Shown here in pieces: positions 48,031 to 50,560 of a DNA stretch of 50,560 nt. Made by a program: the position numbers and the translations under genes. This DNA comes from Gammaproteobacteria bacterium (GTDB taxonomy: Bacteria > Pseudomonadota > Gammaproteobacteria > CAIRSR01): assembly GCA_963575715.1 (NCBI GenBank), contig CAUYTW010000352.1, positions 1 through 50,560 on the forward strand, in the 5' to 3' direction. The notes beneath the pieces are model-generated. The model saw only the letters and a list, made by a program, of their open reading frames with translations. It was not told the DNA's origin and did not search any database. Positions within the stretch are counted from its first letter, which is position 1. The number at the start of each line of letters is the position of its first letter.

Positions 48031-48411
48031 GTCCCCGAGAAACCCCGCCCTTTAGGGCGGGGATGAAAGGGGACGGTTTTTTCCGTCCCTTTAGATAGCA
48101 AAATTTTTAAGTTGCCGGTCTTTCCCGGCTGTCAGCCCTTACGGGCCTAGTAACGCACACCTTACGGTGTGGCTCCCCTCGCCAATGTTGCAACGCAGCT
48201 TCAGTTCTTACGAACTTTGCAGCAGACCGTTTCGTAGTTACCCGAACTTTGTCTGCATCCGCCGCTTTCAGTGCTTGGAGTTGAGGAAGCGCCCCAAGGT
48301 GAGTCTTTTTACTTCGTTGCAACGTAGCCCGATTGCTCGGACTTAGGCTGGTCAATCTCGGGCTTGTCGATTGGCTCTACAAGCCCCGTCCTTTAGGGCG
48401 GGGTGATTGAC
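48031..48411 (+). mobile_element. ~380-bp structured element with IS200/IS605-like hairpin ends
   Basis: The element opens with CCCCGAGAAA and a stem CCCCGCCC-TTTA-GGGCGGGG, then GGGACGG/CCGTCCC. A series of short hairpins follows: GCCGG/CCGGC, GCCC-TTAC-GGGC, CACACC-TTAC-GGTGTG and AGTTC-TTAC-GAACT. It ends with AAGCCCCGTCC-TTTAGGGCGGGG and TGATTGAC. There is no transposase or tnpB/iscB frame. End hairpins with such tails resemble IS200/IS605-type elements, and the densely folded interior recalls their guide RNAs, but this is inference. Partial copies lie at 33948 and 41259 (left part) and 26945 and 40811 (right part). The rest of the 47980-48476 gap holds no gene. Confidence 0.5.
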
Positions 48412-48425
48412 AAGGAACGCTTCCT

Positions 48426-48458
48426 CCCCTCGAACCTTCGACCTTCGGGATCGAGGGG
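48426..48458 (+). other. leader hairpin before the P-loop protein gene
   Basis: CCCCTCGA (48426-48433) and TCGAGGGG (48451-48458) form a perfect 8-bp stem, 18 nt before the ATG at 48477. GAGG at 48469-48472 is the ribosome binding site. It may be a terminator of the upstream transcript or a leader structure; the T-run is only three bases long. Confidence 0.4.
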
Positions 48459-48476
48459 TTTCCACGCTGAGGATCT

Positions 48477-49316
48477 ATGAAATTTACCGTTCCTGAATTT
48501 CGTGCTTGGAAAAATAAAAAAGTTACCTTGCTTGGCATGTCAGGAGTAGGTAAGACACGTCTTTCCGCTACCTTGCGTCGTCATGACTGGTTTCATTACT
48601 CAGGAGATTATCGAATTGGTTCTCGTTATTTAGACGAGGACATCCTGGATCTCGTTAAGCAGCAAGCCATGCAGGTTCCTTTTCTGCGCGACTTGCTCCG
48701 TAAAGACTGGATTTCCATTCGCAACAACATTCAAGTCGATGACCTGGGACCGGTCCTATCCTTCGTGGGTAAGCTCGGCAATCCAGAGCGTGGCGGATTG
48801 GGTCTCACTGAATTCACGCGCCGCCAAGCAATGTATCGTAATGCCGAAATCGCGGCCATGCGCGATGTCCCGACCTTCGTGCGCAAGGCTCAGGAGGTCT
48901 ATGGCTATCAGCATTTTGTTAATGACGTGGGTGGATCGCTATGCGAGCTGGAAGAACCCGAGATTATTGAATTGCTGGCGCGACATACCCTGATTCTTTA
49001 TATTAAAGTGACCACCAGCGACGATGAACAGACCCTCATCCGCCGCGCTCAATCCGATCCCAAGCCACTCTATTATCGTCCAGCGTTTCTCAATGAAAAT
49101 CTGCCGCTATATTTTTTGGAACAAGGATTGGAATATGTAGCGGAAATCGATCCTGATGAATTTACTCGCTGGATTTTTCCGCGGCTGTTCCGTTCCCGCC
49201 TGCCGCGCTATGAGACCATCGCAGAACTCGGTTATACCGTAACTTCTCATGAAGTAGGCGCGATTCGTACCGAAACTGATTTCCTGGCACTCGTGGAAAA
49301 CGCAATAGCCCGCTAA
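48477..49316 (+). CDS. uncharacterised P-loop NTPase/kinase-like protein
   Basis: The 279-aa protein opens with a P-loop: beta strand KKVTLLGMS and the Walker A GMSGVGKTRLS (residues 20-30). Further conserved-looking segments are FHYSGDYRIGSRYLDE, QHFVNDVGGSLCELEEPEI and LILYIKVTTSDDEQTLIRRA, which could carry the Walker B Asp and a sugar- or nucleotide-kinase-like lid. It has no signal peptide or membrane helix. I do not recognise a characterised family. ATG 48477 has GAGG 5 nt upstream. It is preceded by the structured repeat element and followed by a 597-nt gap, so it is likely monocistronic. Confidence 0.7.
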   Translation: MKFTVPEFRAWKNKKVTLLGMSGVGKTRLSATLRRHDWFHYSGDYRIGSRYLDEDILDLVKQQAMQVPFLRDLLRKDWISIRNNIQVDDLGPVLSFVGKLGNPERGGLGLTEFTRRQAMYRNAEIAAMRDVPTFVRKAQEVYGYQHFVNDVGGSLCELEEPEIIELLARHTLILYIKVTTSDDEQTLIRRAQSDPKPLYYRPAFLNENLPLYFLEQGLEYVAEIDPDEFTRWIFPRLFRSRLPRYETIAELGYTVTSHEVGAIRTETDFLALVENAIAR

Positions 49317-49913
49317 ACCAAAAATGGCATGGGAATATTACACTATTGCGACGTATTGCATCGTAGACTGCGTTGACTTCTTTTTTGCACCGTGTCAGTT
49401 GTTGCTGATAGCGTGGTAGTCTCCGTAGTTTGTTATTCAGATGACGCGGATTATCTGATTTATTCCCATTCGAATCCGTCAAAATTCCTTAATTCCCAAA
49501 TTAATTCCAATTCCGTGCTCAGTTGCCGGCAGCTTGGTAATTTCTTCCACACGCCTATTCAAAGACACGAAATAGCGCCTGCTGAATCACAGCCAATTGT
49601 GATCATTTTGGGAATATCGCCTGAAATCGGCGAATAACGCATTTAATGACACCCAATTCTGGCAACCGGAGCACTTTCTCCCGCACGAAAGTGAGTGTAA
49701 TGCGGAAAAATTAATGCGCACCGCGCATGTACCAACAGGCGGTGTTCGCAAAAAAATTAATCGCTCAAAATGCAACTGCTGCGTCATGCCATCCGCACTA
49801 GGACCACGCAACGCCGCAATAGAATCAATTTATTACAAATTTTTTAGAGATTTGTGTATAAACATCGCACTATGGAGCATCAAAAATAAAATAAATGTAC
49901 TAGGTAAAATACC
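49317..49913. other. 597-nt gap without recognisable gene
   Basis: The region is AT-rich with only short, unconvincing open frames on both strands. A 5-bp inverted repeat (TCGCC/GGCGA, about 49617-49633) is the only structure noted. TATAAA at 49857-49862 may be a -10 element for the following gene, without a convincing -35. No repeat-family copy was found. Confidence 0.4.
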
Positions 49914-50474
49914 ATGATCTCACAATTCGTCGCCTGGGCGACACGGATCAGCGCTACATGGCCTGGCTCGCGGACTGAAGCGTCCAACGAAGCAATCGAA
50001 GCAATGACTGGGTTAGGCGCGCGAGTGGCGGCCCTAGAGTTGGATCTGCGTGACCGGGATAAAGAAATCCGCCAGCTGCGCCAGGAATACGAACTACAAC
50101 GGGAACAGACGTTGCGGCAACGGAACGAGGCTGCCGCTGTGGGGTTTGAATCCCTAGCGCGACAATTAGCACCCACGCTTTCTCAGTTAGCCACGATGCA
50201 GGCTTTAGCCGACATGGATCGTGCTGTGCAGGTCGAGGATATCCTCAAATTATTTGAAAAAGTCGAACAGGTTTTGACCCGAGCCGGGCTGACACGCATC
50301 GGCACGGTTAGCGCCATGACAACCTTCGATCCCCGAGCGCATCAACGGATGAGCGGCGTGGATCTTGATGACGGCGATCCAGTAATCATCCGCTTCGTTG
50401 GTTATCGATTGGGTGAAATCGTCTTGCTGAAGGCAATGGTCATGAACCCCACTGCTCAAACAAGGGTCTTGTAA
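49914..50474 (+). CDS. GrpE-like protein
   Basis: The 186-aa protein has a long predicted coiled coil (about residues 25-75; ALELDLRDRDKEIRQLRQEY) followed by a compact domain whose layout matches GrpE: IGTVSAMTTFDPRAHQRMSG corresponds to the FDPxxHEA region, and IIRFVGYRLGEIVLLKAMV to the GYxxxxRVLRPAxV region. GrpE is the nucleotide-exchange factor of DnaK. This copy is divergent and has no dnaK or dnaJ beside it within the window, so it may serve a specialised Hsp70 encoded just downstream. An AGGT lies about 9 nt before the ATG. The 86 nt after the stop show nothing. Confidence 0.65.
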   Translation: MISQFVAWATRISATWPGSRTEASNEAIEAMTGLGARVAALELDLRDRDKEIRQLRQEYELQREQTLRQRNEAAAVGFESLARQLAPTLSQLATMQALADMDRAVQVEDILKLFEKVEQVLTRAGLTRIGTVSAMTTFDPRAHQRMSGVDLDDGDPVIIRFVGYRLGEIVLLKAMVMNPTAQTRVL

Positions 50475-50560
50475 AGTCCAGCGTACGGATATTTCAAATC
50501 AATACAGGAGTTACGCAGTTGAATTTGTAACTCTATACAGGATTGAGTTTTTTTCTGTCA

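Noticed and set aside
48107-48355. 82-aa frame on the minus strand inside the repeat element
   Set aside because: It is made of the arms of small hairpins. No TnpA, TnpB or IscB motif (HUH, RuvC, HNH) is present, so I treat it as non-coding.
26945-48411. Hairpin repeats as a CRISPR array
   Set aside because: Copies are kilobases apart, unevenly spaced, degenerate and without spacers or cas genes.
49392-49637. 81-aa frame on the plus strand in the 597-nt gap
   Set aside because: It has no ribosome binding site, no motif and atypical composition; it overlaps another equally poor frame on the minus strand.

Overview
The window looks like a chromosomal segment of a gammaproteobacterium of moderate GC content. 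The evidence is the block rodZ-ispG-hisS-yfgM-bamB in the classic gammaproteobacterial order, the fused 23S rRNA methyltransferase RlmKL, a YajD-type HNH protein, a SdhB with the E. coli-like cluster spacing, and MlaA and MetZ. I cannot name a genus. No rRNA, tRNA, CRISPR array or intact transposase was seen. The only mobile-element traces are short hairpin repeats whose shape resembles IS200/IS605-type ends.

Layout. 0-5.6 kb (minus strand): MlaA-like protein, succinate dehydrogenase (one short membrane anchor, SdhA, SdhB) and aspS. 5.8-10.4 kb: rlmKL overlapping a glycosyltransferase, yajD and a class A acid phosphatase. 10.4-14.0 kb: a two-gene unit made of a periplasmic substrate-binding-like protein and a very unusual sensor / cyclic-nucleotide-binding-like / DASS-transporter fusion. 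14.1-21.1 kb: bamB-yfgM-hisS-ispG-rodZ, then metZ and a thioredoxin-fold ferredoxin. 21.3-23.2 kb (plus strand): a CoaD-CoaE-HD triple fusion.

23.2-45.7 kb is one long run of minus-strand genes. Reading in the direction of transcription it holds a 1451-aa GAF/PAS hybrid kinase, a CheY-like regulator, a GAF hybrid kinase, a PhnD-like binding protein, a 1105-aa PAS hybrid kinase whose receiver has lost key residues, a receiver-kinase, nnr, and then a condensed type IV pilus / type II secretion-like motor: a double-FHA PilB/GspE ATPase, a PilC/GspF platform protein, a PilM-PilN fusion, a PilO-PilP fusion and a lytic transglycosylase. No pilin, secretin, PilT or prepilin peptidase is present in the window. 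The co-orientation suggests, but does not prove, that the phosphorelay cluster and the motor belong together.

46.3-50.5 kb (plus strand): an SCP2-like protein, an orphan RND-type adaptor, a ~380 bp structured repeat element, an uncharacterised P-loop protein and a GrpE-like protein at the window edge.

The most notable signals are the FHA-FHA-ATPase with an array of Thr motifs in its linkers, the fused pilus platform genes, the three-domain CoA biosynthesis fusion, the sensor-transporter fusion, the degenerate receiver, and a dispersed hairpin family that sits directly in front of several start codons and appears to supply their ribosome binding sites.
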